A stretch of 64,000 bases of DNA from Tolypeutes matacus (GCA_026826555.1 JAKSZT010054396.1:15722166-15786165); one strand, 5' to 3'; positions 34,095 through 44,430 are shown, counted from the first letter of the stretch. Notes: generated by a model not told the origin, from the sequence alone. Translations and numbers: made by a program.

Positions 34095-34174
34095 AAATAA
34101 ATTCCCTTCACAAAAGCCAACACATTTTTTGGCACTTTGTATTGGCTGCCCTTTGGCAGACTAAAACAATGAGG

Positions 34175-34620
34175 AACAGTAAGGAAGCTAGGGAGGGCTG
34201 AAGAAGAATGAAACAAAGGCAGAAAAGACAGTAAATAAAGTCAGAATGGAAATGGAAGCCAGATGATTTAAGTGAGTGTGAGGGTTTTGGATTTTCCTAA
34301 ATGATATGGGAAGCCACCAGGTGGATTTAAGTAAAGGAGTAAAATAATCTGACATGCTTTAAAAGGATCACTCTGGCTGCCATATATAGAATAGGCTATT
34401 GGGTGCGAAAGGCAGAAGCAGGGAGACTAATTAGGTGCTATTGCAATAATCCAGAATTGGTTAAACAGAGGTTTGGCCCAGGCTAGTAACAGTACGGGTG
34501 GTGACAAGAGGTTGGATACTAGATATATTAAAGGTAGAGTCTTCAATTTGTTGGTGGATTGGATATGGGGAGGAAGAGAACGGTAAGTCAAAATGACTCC
34601 TTGGCCCAACTAAGGGAAAA
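34175..34620 (-). mobile_element. L2 LINE, antisense
   Basis: TTTTGGATTTTCCTAAATG, AAAAGGATCACTCTGGCTGCC and GTGCTATTGCAATAATCCAG follow the complement of L2 in order. Confidence 0.8.
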
Positions 34621-35157
34621 ATGTAATTGCTATTTACTGAGAAGAGAAGGACACAGGGAGGATTAGACATGGAAGAAAAATCAGGAGCATGTCAGGTAGG
34701 CAGAGAAATATATGAGACTGATAATTCAAGGTTATCAGCATATAAAGGAGAGCAGAGGAGATAAGAGAGTAGATATAGATAGAGACTAAGTAATCTGAGA
34801 ATTGGGGCTCTGGGGCACTTCAAAGTTCAGAAGTTGGAAAGATTATAAGAATATACAGCAAAGAAGCATCCAGGGAGGTGAAAGGGAAACCAGGAGTATT
34901 TTGGAAGTCAAGTGATGAAAATATATGAAGGAGAGAGTAATTAAATCTGCTGAAAGTTCAAGTAAGATAAAGATTGAGAACTGGGGTACATCAAGACAGT
35001 GAAAGACAACTCTCAGAATAAGAGAAAGTATTGGAAAGTCATATATCTGATAAGAGACTTGTATACAGAATATATAAAGAACTTTTACACTTCAACAATT
35101 AAAAAAAAAAACAACCTCACTTCAACAATAATTTAGGAAAAAACTCAATTAAAAATG

Positions 35158-35570
35158 GGAAACGCATGTAGTTCAAGAGATTGGGGTCCTGTCTACCATA
35201 TAGGAGGTCCAGGGTTCGATTCCTGGGGCCTTCTCGTGAAAGGCAAGCTGGCCTGCGTGGCGAGCTGGCCCGAGCAGGAATGCTGGCCTGCACATTGTGC
35301 TGGCCTGCACAGAGAGCTGGAGCAGCAAGATGATGAAACAAAAAGACACACAGAGGAGAGACAATAAGAGACACAGCAGACCAGGGAGCTGAGGTGGTGC
35401 AAGAGATTGAGTGTCTCTCTCCCACTCCGGAAGGTCCCAGGATCGGTTCCCGGTGCCACCTAAAAGAGAAGATAAGCAGACACAGAAAACACACAGAGAG
35501 CAGACAGCGAGTGCAAAACAACGAGGTGGGGAATAAATAAATAAATCTTTAAAAAAGATATATATTTTTA
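35158..35570 (+). mobile_element. Dimeric DAS-type SINE with GCTGGCCTGC tandem linker
   Basis: Unit 1 (GCATGTAGTTCAAGAGATTGG), a linker with four to five copies of an AGCTGGCCTGC-type unit (35246-35321), GCAGCAAGATGATGAAACAA, then unit 2 (GAGCTGAGGTGGTGCAAGAG) and a TAAATAAATAAATC tail. TSD AAAAATGGGAAA at 35151-35162 and 35571-35582. The L1-derived sequence on both sides belonged together before insertion. Confidence 0.92.
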
Positions 35571-35582
35571 AAAAATGGGAAA

Positions 35583-35900
35583 AGGCTCTGTATAGACATT
35601 TTTCCAAAGAAGACATACAAATTGCCACAAAACACTCCTAGTATTGTAACAAAAGTACAATACTAATTATATGGTGTTAATAATTGGGGGTGTATGGAAA
35701 AAATACACCAAATGTAAGTAAGCTATGACCCATAGTTAGTGATAATAGTCTGATGATTCTCTTTGATAATCTGTAACAAATGTTCCACAACAATGTAAAG
35801 TGTTGTTGGAGCTGATGTATGGGAATCTTGCACATTATGCATGATTGTTTTGTAAGCTCATAACTTTTAAAATAAAATTTATATATATATAATATATTTT
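35583..35900 (+). mobile_element. L1 3'UTR fragment
   Basis: AGTGATAATAGTCTGATGATTC, GTAACAAATGTTCCACAACAATG and TTATGCATGATTGTTTTGTAAGC are similar to 57780-58000 and 51045-51260, marking a family-specific L1 3'UTR. Confidence 0.7.
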
Positions 35901-35914
35901 AAAAGTCTGCTTGG

Positions 35915-36107
35915 AAGGACAAATACTGTATGAATACGTTACTATGAACCAAATATATTGTATAATATATTGTTTGATTAAAAAAGATTTATATGTATTC
36001 ATTACATTTAATTGAGAAATGTATATATTTATTCATCTGTGTTTACTTTTTAGTTTTTAATTGTTTATATTTTCAATTATTAAATGTACAAAATAAAGTT
36101 AAAAAAA
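35915..36107 (+). mobile_element. 193-bp retrocopy sharing its 3' end with the copy at 5760
   Basis: Flanked by a perfect 14-bp TSD AAAAGTCTGCTTGG (35901-35914, 36108-36121). Ends in AATAAAG followed by poly(A). Its last 60 bp are nearly identical to 5760-5820, while the 5' part is extra. That is the pattern of variable 5' truncation of one retrotransposed transcript. Confidence 0.85.
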
Positions 36108-36121
36108 AAAAGTCTGCTTGG

Positions 36122-36142
36122 GGAGTGGATGTAGCTCAAAGG
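36122..36142 (+). mobile_element. DAS SINE head stub
   Basis: GGAGTGGATGTAGCTCAAA is the first 20 bp of a DAS element. It is cut off and joined directly to the interior of an LTR, evidence of a deletion. Confidence 0.7.
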
Positions 36143-36576
36143 TTTTACATTTACTTGATTAAATCAAGATTAGGGCTTTGATTCAACCATATCATTAGGG
36201 CAACACAGGGTTAAGTCCCCGCCCCTTTGGTGGGCTATATAAATCGGACACTTAAGGAGACAGAAGCAGATACGTAAGAAAAGAGTGAGAGCTTCATAGA
36301 CATGGAAGAGGACTTTGATCCTGAGGCCCCGGGGTGAGATGAGCCATTTGCCTGATAGTTTGCAGCCTTAGAAAACAGAGCAGCTGAGCAGCTAAGGAAG
36401 GAGAGACCAGGCCGCCATCTAGCTTCAACACGTGGCAACTGACTTTGAGTGAGAAATCAACCTTGAGTTGGACTCTTTAGGGCCTTGTAACTGTTAAGCT
36501 TTTACCCCAAATAAATAACCTTTATAAAAACAGATTCCTGGTACTTTGCACCACCACTCCTTTGGTTGACTAATAC
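36143..36576 (+). mobile_element. 5'-truncated MaLR/ERVL-like LTR
   Basis: Collinear with the LTR at 11830 from TTGATTAAATCAAGATTAGGG to the end TTGACTAATACA. It keeps a GC box-like CCCCGCCCC, a TATATAAAT near 36236 (possible LTR promoter) and CCCAAATAAATAACC. The first part of the LTR is missing. Confidence 0.78.
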
Positions 36577-36589
36577 AACAAGTAAAGGA

Positions 36590-37030
36590 AAATACAGATG
36601 AATCTCTCTGATGAATACAGATGTAAAAATCCTCAAAATATTTGCAGATAGAAACCTACAGCATATCAAAGGATTATATACCACGACCAAGTGGAATTTA
36701 TTCCTGGCATGCAAGGGTGGTTCAACATAAGAAAACCAATTAACATACTATACCATAGTAACAAATTGAAGGGAAAAAACCCCACGATCACCTCAATATT
36801 AGACAAGAAAAGAAAAATAAAGGCCTCCAAGTAGGAAAAGAAGAAGCGAACCTCTCACAAGTCACAGATGACATGATCCTCTAGAAAATCCCAAAATGTC
36901 TATGACAAAGCCACTTGAGCTAAAAAAAAATGAGTTCAGCAAAGTGGCAAGATACAAGATCAACATGCAAAAATAAGTAATGTTCCTGAACACTAATACT
37001 GAATAATCTGAGGAGGAAATCCATATATCC
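36590..37030 (+). mobile_element. L1 ORF2 fragment
   Basis: GGAATTTATTCCTGGCATGC, GGGTGGTTCAACATAAGAAAA and ACAGATGACATGATCCTC are RT-domain hallmarks of L1 ORF2. Internal deletions and stops destroy the frame. Confidence 0.8.
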
Positions 37031-37211
37031 TTTCAAGATATAACTCAAACACTCTTTTCCATGGCAGCCTCCTACTTAGTTGCTCTTTCTTTTGAGTCCT
37101 CATAGCACTTGTTTAAAACTCTTCCACTTAATACTCTTCCACTGGAACTTATCTATTAGATAATTATCTTCTGAACAGAATGAGAGAGAGGCCCTCACTG
37201 AAATTCTAGTC

Positions 37212-37216
<5 letters not shown>

Positions 37217-37242
<26 letters not shown>
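37217..37242. repeat. (CA)n microsatellite
   Basis: About 13 pure CA units. Confidence 0.97.
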
Positions 37243-37249
37243 ACCTTAT

Positions 37250-38040
37250 TTTGGTAATTTGGGTTTTAATGTCAATCATTTATAAGGCTAAAAAACCTAA
37301 ATGTTGCTGTTTTTAATGTGTGGTCTCAGTAGGTTAATTAGAAATAAAAATAAGGCTGTTAGAGAGAAGCAATGATGTGCAAGATAGTTGGCTCCATGTT
37401 GATAGCTTGAAATTGGTAATTTATTCCAGAAAGACTTCACTGTGATGAGGTAATGAGTATTAAAGTAGTTCAAGTCTTTCTTCGCTGCTTTGAAACTTCT
37501 AATGTAGCCTCAGCTTTTTGTATCTTTCCCTATTTTAGAACTCCTAAAGCATTTACAACCATGCCAAAAAGTTTTACTTACATTCACCTAATTCACTCAA
37601 TAAATATTTGCTGAGTACCTACAAAGTAACTGGCACAGGCCACATTGATGATCAGTAAAGCTTTTTACAAGCAGGCATAGGTTCTCAAATATTTGATAAG
37701 TAATGACAGTAGCAGACAATGTGGTTGACTCCCAGCATTCATTCTATTTGAGAGATCAGTCTAAGACAATCACTCAAATCCCATTCCTCTTGTCAGTGAC
37801 TAGAAAAGGGCTTATGACTCAGTTATGATCCATGAGATGTGAGAATAAAAGTCTGATAGAGACTTCTTGAAAAGACTTCCTTACTCCTGAGAAAGAAAAG
37901 CAGATTTCCCTTCTTCACTTTATGTTGTGGTATTTAGACCAGTTGCTTGCAAAGTTGCAGTCATCACAATATCCAAAACAAACAACCCAGAAACCTTACC
38001 GAACACACTGAACTTCCTGTTATGAGAGATAATAAATTCC
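37250..38040. other. Mostly unique sequence with L2 scraps
   Basis: CAATAAATATTTGCTGAGTACC near 37599 is an L2-like end. The rest is unassigned AT-rich DNA. Confidence 0.4.
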
Positions 38041-38057
38041 CTTACTAAGCCACTTTA

Positions 38058-38172
38058 TTTTTTTTATTTTATTTTATTTATTTTTTTTTTACCGGGAGGT
38101 CCCGGGGATCGAACCCGGGTCCCTCCATATGGGAGACGGACGCCCAACCAGTTGAGCCACATCCGACCCCCG
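38058..38172 (-). mobile_element. Short DAS-I-type SINE
   Basis: The reverse strand carries GGGGTCGGATGTGGCTCAACTGG and GGGTTCGATCCCCGGGACC. A perfect 15-bp TSD TACTAAGCCACTTTA lies at 38043-38057 and 38173-38187. It is close to the subtype consensus seen in this window. Confidence 0.96.
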
Positions 38173-38389
38173 TACTAAGCCACTTTAAAACAGGGTTTCT
38201 GTTACTTGCAGCCAAAAGCATATTAACTGATAAATCAGAAATGTGGCTAAAGATCTAATATATTGAACAAGAATTCTCATCCTAGTATAATTTATTGTTT
38301 TGAGAGTAACTGTGCTTTTTAAAAAATTTATTTTCCTTCTTATATTACTTTTGATGACTACATATTAATACATAGAGAGGGATCAATCT

Positions 38390-38486
38390 TTTTTTTTTTT
38401 TTTTAAGGTACCGGGGGCTGGGGATTTAACCCAGGACCCCATATGTGGGAAGCTGGTGCTCAACCATTAAGCCACATGGGCTCCCC
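38390..38486 (-). mobile_element. Short tRNA-like DAS-type SINE
   Basis: The reverse strand has GGGGAGCCCATGTGGCTTAATGG and GGGTTAAATCCCCAGCCCC, an older and more diverged tRNA-like unit. Confidence 0.85.
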
Positions 38487-38519
38487 TGAGTTGGTTTTTT
38501 TTCATTTCATTTGTTTTGC

Positions 38520-38615
38520 TTGTTGTTTGTTTTTTTTTAGGAGGCACTGGTAATCAAACCCTGGACCTCCCGTGTGGGAAGGAGGTGCTCAATCGCTTGA
38601 GCCACATCCGCTCCC
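38520..38615 (-). mobile_element. DAS-type SINE, single unit
   Basis: The reverse strand has GGGGAGCGGATGTGGCTCAAG and GGTTTGATTACCAGTGCC, resembling the first unit of the dimeric form. Confidence 0.85.
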
Positions 38616-38643
38616 CTGATTGTGCTTTAAATTGTTTTGTGTT

Positions 38644-38786
38644 GGGAAGCGGCTGTGGCTCAATCAGTGGGGCTCCCGTTTACCATATGGGAGGCCCCGG
38701 GTTCGTGGTTAGCTGACCCAGCGAGCACAAGCAGCAAGGGGGGTATAAATGAATAAATAAATAAAATCTTAAAAAAAAAAAAAAAA
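38644..38786 (+). mobile_element. DAS-III-type SINE with internal deletion
   Basis: Head GGGAAGCGGCTGTGGCTCAATC and tail GTGGTTAGCTGACCCAGCG are intact, but about 43 bp between the B box and the body are missing (GGGTTCG joins GTGGTTAG near 38705). A perfect 14-bp TSD AATTGTTTTGTGTT (38630-38643, 38787-38800) shows the insertion itself is intact. Confidence 0.94.
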
Positions 38787-38855
38787 AATTGTTTTGTGTT
38801 TTACATTTCTCCCCTGGGCCCACATCGATTTTTTAAAGATCAAAATTAAACAGGC

Positions 38856-39425
38856 TGTAGCAGTTTGGCATTGTTTATGAATTCCAAAAATAGTTATTGG
38901 ATTATGTTTGTAAACTGGTCTTTCAGAGGTATCACTTTTAATTAATTATGATTAAGACTTTGATTGGGTCATGTCGGTAGGGCATTGAGTCCCCACTCCT
39001 TGGTAGGTGGGGATTCCCAGAGAAAAGACACGGCAAAGGACAGAGTTGGGAGCTTTGAGCTGGGCCGGGAAGTAAACACACAGGAGAAGAACACAGAGGA
39101 ATAGAGACAATTCCTTAGACACAGCAGAAGCCTGGGGTAGAACGACAGAACAGTTTGCCTGACAGTCTACAGCTGGCCTTGTGGAGAAAGCACAGCAGCG
39201 GAGCCAGGAGAGAAACGGAGCACCAGGAAGAGAGGAACCCAAGAAGCCTGAACTCTTAGCAGATATGAGCAGCCATCTTGCCCCAACACGTAGCAATAGA
39301 CTTTGGTGAGGGCAGTAATTTATGCTTTATGGCCTGGTATCTGTAAGCTTCTACCCCAAACAAATACTCTTTATAAAAGCCAACAGATTTCTGGTATTTT
39401 GAATCAGCATCCTTTGACTAATACA
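38856..39425 (+). mobile_element. Solo LTR of a MaLR/ERVL-like family
   Basis: Starts TGTAGCAGTTTGGCATTG and ends TTTGACTAATACA. Contains CCCCAAACAAATACTC near the 3' end. A perfect 5-bp TSD CAGGC lies at 38851-38855 and 39426-39430. The 114-codon antisense frame within it is incidental. Confidence 0.9.
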
Positions 39426-39430
39426 CAGGC

Positions 39431-40040
39431 TAAACATAGTTTAAAGAGTCAAGAGTTCTACAAAGTTTGTTAAGAAAAACAGCGCTGCTCCCTTTCCCGT
39501 GTTGCTGTCCAACTTCTCCTCCCCAGAGGCAAACAACTTGTACATCTTTTAGCTTACTAATCGAGGTGTCAAATCCCCTCTTTGATTACAAATAATCAAA
39601 TTTTTATTATTTTCTTCTCTGCCATTCTTACTTCCCTTCTTGCCCAACTTAATCTCTGGTTGTCAATGTTCAAAACACTGGTATTCAAAGGAAACTCTTT
39701 TTCTTCTTTAGTGAGAAGTGTGTATGTAGGGGACCTTCTAGCCTTCTCTTTGGTTCCCTGAGGCCCTGACCTTCATCACTGCCTATAATAAACCCAGCAT
39801 TCTCAAAGAGAATGGTAAGAACTCACTACTAGCCAAAGGGACTAAAGGAGAGATTTATACTAAGGGTTAGGAGAAACTTGCATTAACTTCATACATAAGG
39901 GTATATGAAATATTAATAAGCAATTAAGAATCCATACAGAGTATGTACAATGTAGCCTCAATCTCTGTAAGAACAATCCTTATTTAAATTTAATAGCAAC
40001 AACAAATCAATTCATTTACTAATACTATTAAAAATATAAA
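39431..40040. other. Unique non-coding sequence
   Basis: No repeat or gene recognised. Confidence 0.4.
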
Positions 40041-40045
40041 ACGAT

Positions 40046-40236
40046 GGGAAGTGGCTGTGGCTCAATCAGTAGGGCTCCCATTTACCATATGGGAGGCCCC
40101 GGGTTCGGTTCCTGGGGCCTCCTGGTGAGGGCGGGCCCGTCTGCACGGCGTGGTTGGCTGACCCAGCGAGCACAAGCAGCAAGGGGGGGATAAATGAATA
40201 CATAAATAAAATCTTAAAAAATATATATATATATAG
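40046..40236 (+). mobile_element. DAS-III-type SINE
   Basis: GGGAAGTGGCTGTGGCTCAATC, GGGTTCGGTTCC, GTGGTTGGCTGACCCAGCG, G run, ATAAATGAATACATAAAT and a short TA-rich tail. Confidence 0.93.
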
Positions 40237-40440
40237 AAACCATGGGAATAATAATGTTTAAAAATAATCATCTTCCCACTCTAGCAGCAACAAACATGCC
40301 TAGTGTCTAGGTCTTGTTTTCTGGTACTAGTCTCCAATAAAAGGAGCCAGTTTCCTCGGAGAAGTGGCTTATTCTAGGATTGGGGCAGAAAATATACAAG
40401 ATGAATCCAGGGCATCTTATAGTGCCAAAAAAAAAAAGGA

Positions 40441-40509
40441 AGTGAAAGAGAGAGAGGAGAGGGAGAAGGAGAGGGAGAAAGAAAGAAACCACACACACAC
40501 ACACACACA
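40441..40509. repeat. Purine-rich and (CA)n simple repeat
   Basis: A GA-rich tract (40441-40488) is followed by about ten CA units. Confidence 0.93.
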
Positions 40510-40546
40510 TATACATTGATGCAGATAGGTCAAAGGAACACAGGAG

Positions 40547-40794
40547 GAGCGGATATCGTTCAAGTGGTTAAGCTCCTGCCTCTCACATGGGAGGTCACAG
40601 GTTCAGTTTCCAGTGCCTCTTGGAAAAAAAAAAAACAAAAAACAACCCCCTCCCAAAAAACAAACAACAAGCAAAACAAACAAAAAAAAACAACTCAGGG
40701 AAGCTTCCCACATACGAGGTTCCAGGTTCAATCCCCAGCCCCTGGTACCTCAAAAAAAAAAAAAGGGAAAAAAGAAAAAAAGAAAAAAAAAAAA
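40547..40794 (+). mobile_element. Joined pair of DAS-type units
   Basis: A dimer-type head (GAGCGGATATCGTTCAAGTGG) with an A-rich tail is followed by a head-truncated tRNA-like unit (GGTTCCAGGTTCAATCCCCAG). One TSD-like pair encloses both: AAAGGAACACAGGAG (40532-40546) and AAAGGAGCACAGGAG (40795-40809). Confidence 0.8.
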
Positions 40795-41439
40795 AAAGGA
40801 GCACAGGAGCCAAATGAAAGAGCTCCCAAAGGTCAAAGCTGAACAATTTCAGCAATAAAATAAAGTAATATTGAATTATAATCCAAATATCCATGAGTCC
40901 ATACTGACTGGATAAATTAATAAATGGAGGAAAAGAGACACATCTCCCATCCAGAATTCAAAACAATTTATATAGATTCTCTGCCCTCAAAAAGAGGAAG
41001 CATAACTCCCGACTCCTTAGGAGTGGGCTACACATAGTGAATTCTCTCCAAAGAATACAGTATGGAAATGTGTGTGTATGTGTGTGTGGAGGGTAATTTT
41101 ACAGGGTAGAAACCTGACAAACACTATTTCAGCTGGGTGGTCAAGGCCAATGCCAACAGTCATAAATCATATTGGTAGTAGTATCCTTTATATAAGCTGA
41201 TGAAATGGCACTTTACTTCTGTGGTCTTCTTCCTAATAACTCATAACCCCAGTCTAATCATGAGAAAAACATCAAACAAATTCCAATAATGGGGCATTCT
41301 ACAAAATAGCTGACTAGTACTCTTCAAAACTGTCAAGGTCATCAAAAAACCCAAAAAAGTCTGAGAAACTGCCAAAGCCAAGAGGAGCCTAAAGAGATGT
41401 GACGTCTAAATGTATTGTGGTATCCTGGGTGGTATTCTG

Positions 41440-41665
41440 GATGACAAAAAAGAATTAGGTAAAAACTAAGGAAATACGAATAAAGTATGGTCTTTAGTTA
41501 ATAATAATGTGTTTAATATTGGTTCTTGAATAATAACAAATGACCATACCAAAGTAAGTTGTTAATATTAGGGGAATTTGGGTGTGAGATATAGGGGAAC
41601 TCTCTGAACTATCATGTAAATTTTTCTGTAAATCTAAAACTATTCTAAAAAATAAAGTCTATTTC
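41440..41665 (+). mobile_element. L1 3'UTR end
   Basis: TATGGTCTTTAGTTAATAATAATG, GTTAATATTAGGGGAATTTGG and the terminal AAAAAATAAAGTCTATTTC match the 3' terminus of old mammalian L1 elements. Confidence 0.75.
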
Positions 41666-42081
41666 AAAGAAAACAAAATGATTCCTGTCCCTAGGTGACA
41701 ATAGGATTCGACCAAATCTGGGTGGGCCAGAAAATTAATAAATTAAGAGTTCACAAAGAAATACACATCACAAACTTGCCCTACCTTAGAAAAGATTTGG
41801 AACCTGTCATCCAGGCATATAACTAACATCAGGTCAGTTGTCCTAATCATAAATATAAAGACACTTAAGTTTCAGAAAAATTATACCTTTATATGTCAGA
41901 GTCAAACATCCTAACAGATACATAGCTAGCAACAAACGTGATCTGAAAAGAGAACTGAGGGAGAAGGTGGCTGGATGTCAAAAGTATGAATGTCATACTA
42001 AGAGAGAACTCACTAACTAGAAAAAATTAAATCAACATATATTTACTGAGCCTTAGTTATGTGTAAGGCATTATCCTAGGC

Positions 42082-42270
42082 CTGTACTACTCGAAGTATG
42101 GTCCCCAGACTGGCAGCATCAGCACTTCCTGGAAGCTTGTTAAAAATGCAAATTAATGAGTCTCATTGCAAATTTACTAAAGCATAAATTCTGGGGGTGC
42201 AGCCCGGAAATCTGTGTTTTAACATGACCTCCAGGTGATTCCTATGCATGCTTAACTTTGAGTATCACTG
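42082..42270. mobile_element. hAT (Charlie/MER3-like) DNA transposon relic
   Basis: Ends are CTGTACTACTCGAAGTATGG and ACTTTGAGTATCACTG, imperfect terminal inverted repeats. The interior has AGCTTGTTAAAAATGCAAATT and TCTGTGTTTTAACATGACC. 8-bp flanks TCCTAGGC / TACTAGGC match 7/8, typical of hAT. Non-autonomous, no transposase. Confidence 0.8.
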
Positions 42271-42289
42271 TACTAGGCAATGTGATATT

Positions 42290-42745
42290 TCTGTGAGCAT
42301 GGCAAACACAAATAGCAGTCTGCAGCACAGGCTGGCATGTGGGAATTCATGTCACATAGCAACCCACCTGCAGCTCAGGTAAAGCAAGCAGTCAAGCCTC
42401 CTCTGTCAGAAACTAAATAAAAACAGAAAAGTAAGGCCCTCTGAGTTTTTCGAGGCAATTTGAAAGACAAGCAAAAATCAAAAGTCAGAGGCAAGTTGAA
42501 AATGCTGGTCAGGAAGGAGACAAACATAATAGCAGGTACAGTATATCTTATACCCAATGTCCCGAAACAGACTGAGTGTTGCAATCCAGCCCACTAAACA
42601 TCTCCAGGTTCTTGTTTTCCGTGGAAACCCCTGAATTTTTGACTCTTCTGCACTTGAGACTGCTATCTCCTTCTTGTTATCTCCTTAGTTAAAAATGAAA
42701 GGACTTTCTATATAACCAACAAAAGCAATTCAGCAGAATTCATTT
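42290..42745. other. Unique non-coding sequence
   Basis: No repeat recognised. The 69-codon minus-strand frame at 42375-42584 lacks support. Confidence 0.4.
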
Positions 42746-42747
42746 CT

Positions 42748-42978
42748 TTTTTTTTAATTAATTAATTAATTAATTAATTAATTAATTTTTAATTTATTTT
42801 ATTTTTTAAAGATTTTATTTATTTATTCATTTACCCCCCCCTTGCTGCCCGTGCTCGCCGGGTCAGCCAACCACGCCGTGCGGGCGGGCCTGCCCCCACC
42901 AGGAGGCCCCGGGAACCGAACCCGGGGCCTCCCATATGGTAAACGGGAGCCCTACTGATTGAGCCACAGCCGCCTCCC
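42748..42978 (-). mobile_element. DAS-III-type SINE with (TTAA)n tail
   Basis: The reverse strand is a complete DAS-III with a tail grown into eight TTAA units (42755-42787). A perfect 16-bp TSD AGCAGAATTCATTTCT lies at 42732-42747 and 42979-42994. Confidence 0.96.
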
Positions 42979-42999
42979 AGCAGAATTCATTTCTATATA

Positions 43000-44350
43000 C
43001 TATGCCACCAAATATAAGTCCCATTAATGAACAGCACAAGGGACTAGAGCTTGTCTTGGTGAAATGATTAGAGTGACAGTAGGAATCAGAAAGGGATGCT
43101 GCTTTTAGAAAAATGCATTTAACTGCAACCATGGGTCCCTCCCTTCTCTTGCTTCAAAATCAGATGTTCACCCATGCCTAGCAGCAAGATGAAGACCTTA
43201 AAGAGAGGGCCGTGACAGCAAACCACAGAGGGTGCAGACACATCTCGTTTTAATTGCATCAGCAACTGCTAAGCAATTAATGAAAGAGAGGAGAGAGGGA
43301 GCATCAGTGCAAAGGAAAAAAAAAAAAAAAAAAAAAAAAAAGCCTTAAGCAACCATGTGGAAATACTTCATCCTCACCCCCAATGAAAGCAAGTTATTTA
43401 TGGCAGCTGCACAGAGAGCATCAAATCTGTGCATCTGAACTCCCAGGCCACTTCCCAGGCAGCAATAAAGCTGCATAGCCTAGATTTCCTCTTGCTTATA
43501 GTTTTATATCTCCCATATTCCTCTCTGTAGTCACCAACAAAGGTGAGGGAGGGTGAAAGCCAATAGATCAAGTGGGTGATTTAGCTATTAAGTCCCTTGG
43601 GTTTTGTGCAATACTGGGATATGAGGATCAGTAAATATTAGATACTAACAACAGTGATTCATCAGAAGCATGCATGTCATAGGCTTAGGGCATGATGGGG
43701 CAGGAACTCCATCAATAAACCTCTGCAGTTTCCTTTTTTTTCAAGCCATATCCTTATCCTATCATAAAAAAGAAAGGAAATAGAATGAATATTGTCAACA
43801 GAAGCCTCTTAGAGAGAAAGTGAATTCTCAAACGTGGCCTTGGGTACAAAAAAAAAAAAAAAAAAAAAGAATCAGTATGAAAAGAAACAAAAGCTTCTAA
43901 TCATTTGCTGCCAAGATTCCAGCTGTCACCTCCTCAGTGAAGTTTGGTATTTTATGGGAGAGTGGGGAGGAAAATGATGAAAAATGAGATGGTCCTGACT
44001 AACTGATACTGGAAGTTCCTAAATAAAATAGTGTTTAGGTGCCCTCATTTCCCCCCATACTCACCATTCAATCACAAGGCCCAGAGGTCCTAGGTTTTCT
44101 GCAACAACCCTGACATAAAAATTCTATGCTAATGTGTCTGATTTTTGAGTTGCAAGAAAAAAATTGTCATTTGATATATAGTTCATCCCAAAGCCCCTAG
44201 TATGGAGCTTGATAGAACATGGTAAATCAACATATGCAGGCTAGTGCAATGTCACAGAGACAAGGGAGAAGCAGGCTGGGGATAGATCTATGAGGCCAAG
44301 GTCCAAAATTATTAAAAGTTGGACTTCAACTAACTTGGCCTATGACTTTC
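43000..44350. other. Unique block, candidate conserved non-coding DNA at 43230-43520
   Basis: No interspersed repeat apart from A runs at about 43316-43341 and 43848-43868. The 43230-43520 part has clustered homeodomain-type cores (TTTTAATTGCAT, GCAATTAATGA), an E-box (CAGCTG) and balanced composition. No coding signal. Confidence 0.35.
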
Positions 44351-44353
44351 TAC

Positions 44354-44430
44354 TGCAGTGATTTCCAAACTTGACTGAGCATAAGAATCACTTGTACTGC
44401 TTATTGAAAATACAGAGAATAATGATTCAA
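44354..44430 (+). mobile_element. hAT (MER5-like) fragment
   Basis: CAGTGATTTCCAAACTTGAC and GCATAAGAATCACTTG resemble the left end of Charlie-type elements. The rest is lost. Confidence 0.6.

Larger units (their letters stand above)
32722..34168 (+). mobile_element. 3' LTR of the MaLR-like provirus, split by two SINEs
   Basis: Starts TGTGGCAGTTTGAAATAATTTT and ends GGCAGACTAAAACA. Same family as the solo LTRs at 11830 and 38856 (shared TCTTTGATTAG, CCAAATAAATTC and final AAAGCCAACA blocks). DAS elements at 32872-33129 and 33649-34094 interrupt it. The 5 bp left of it do not repeat to the right, as expected when the left neighbour is proviral internal DNA. Confidence 0.78.

Noticed and set aside
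40441..40509. CRISPR-like spaced repeat
   Set aside because: Simple purine and CA repeats without spacers. The genome is mammalian.
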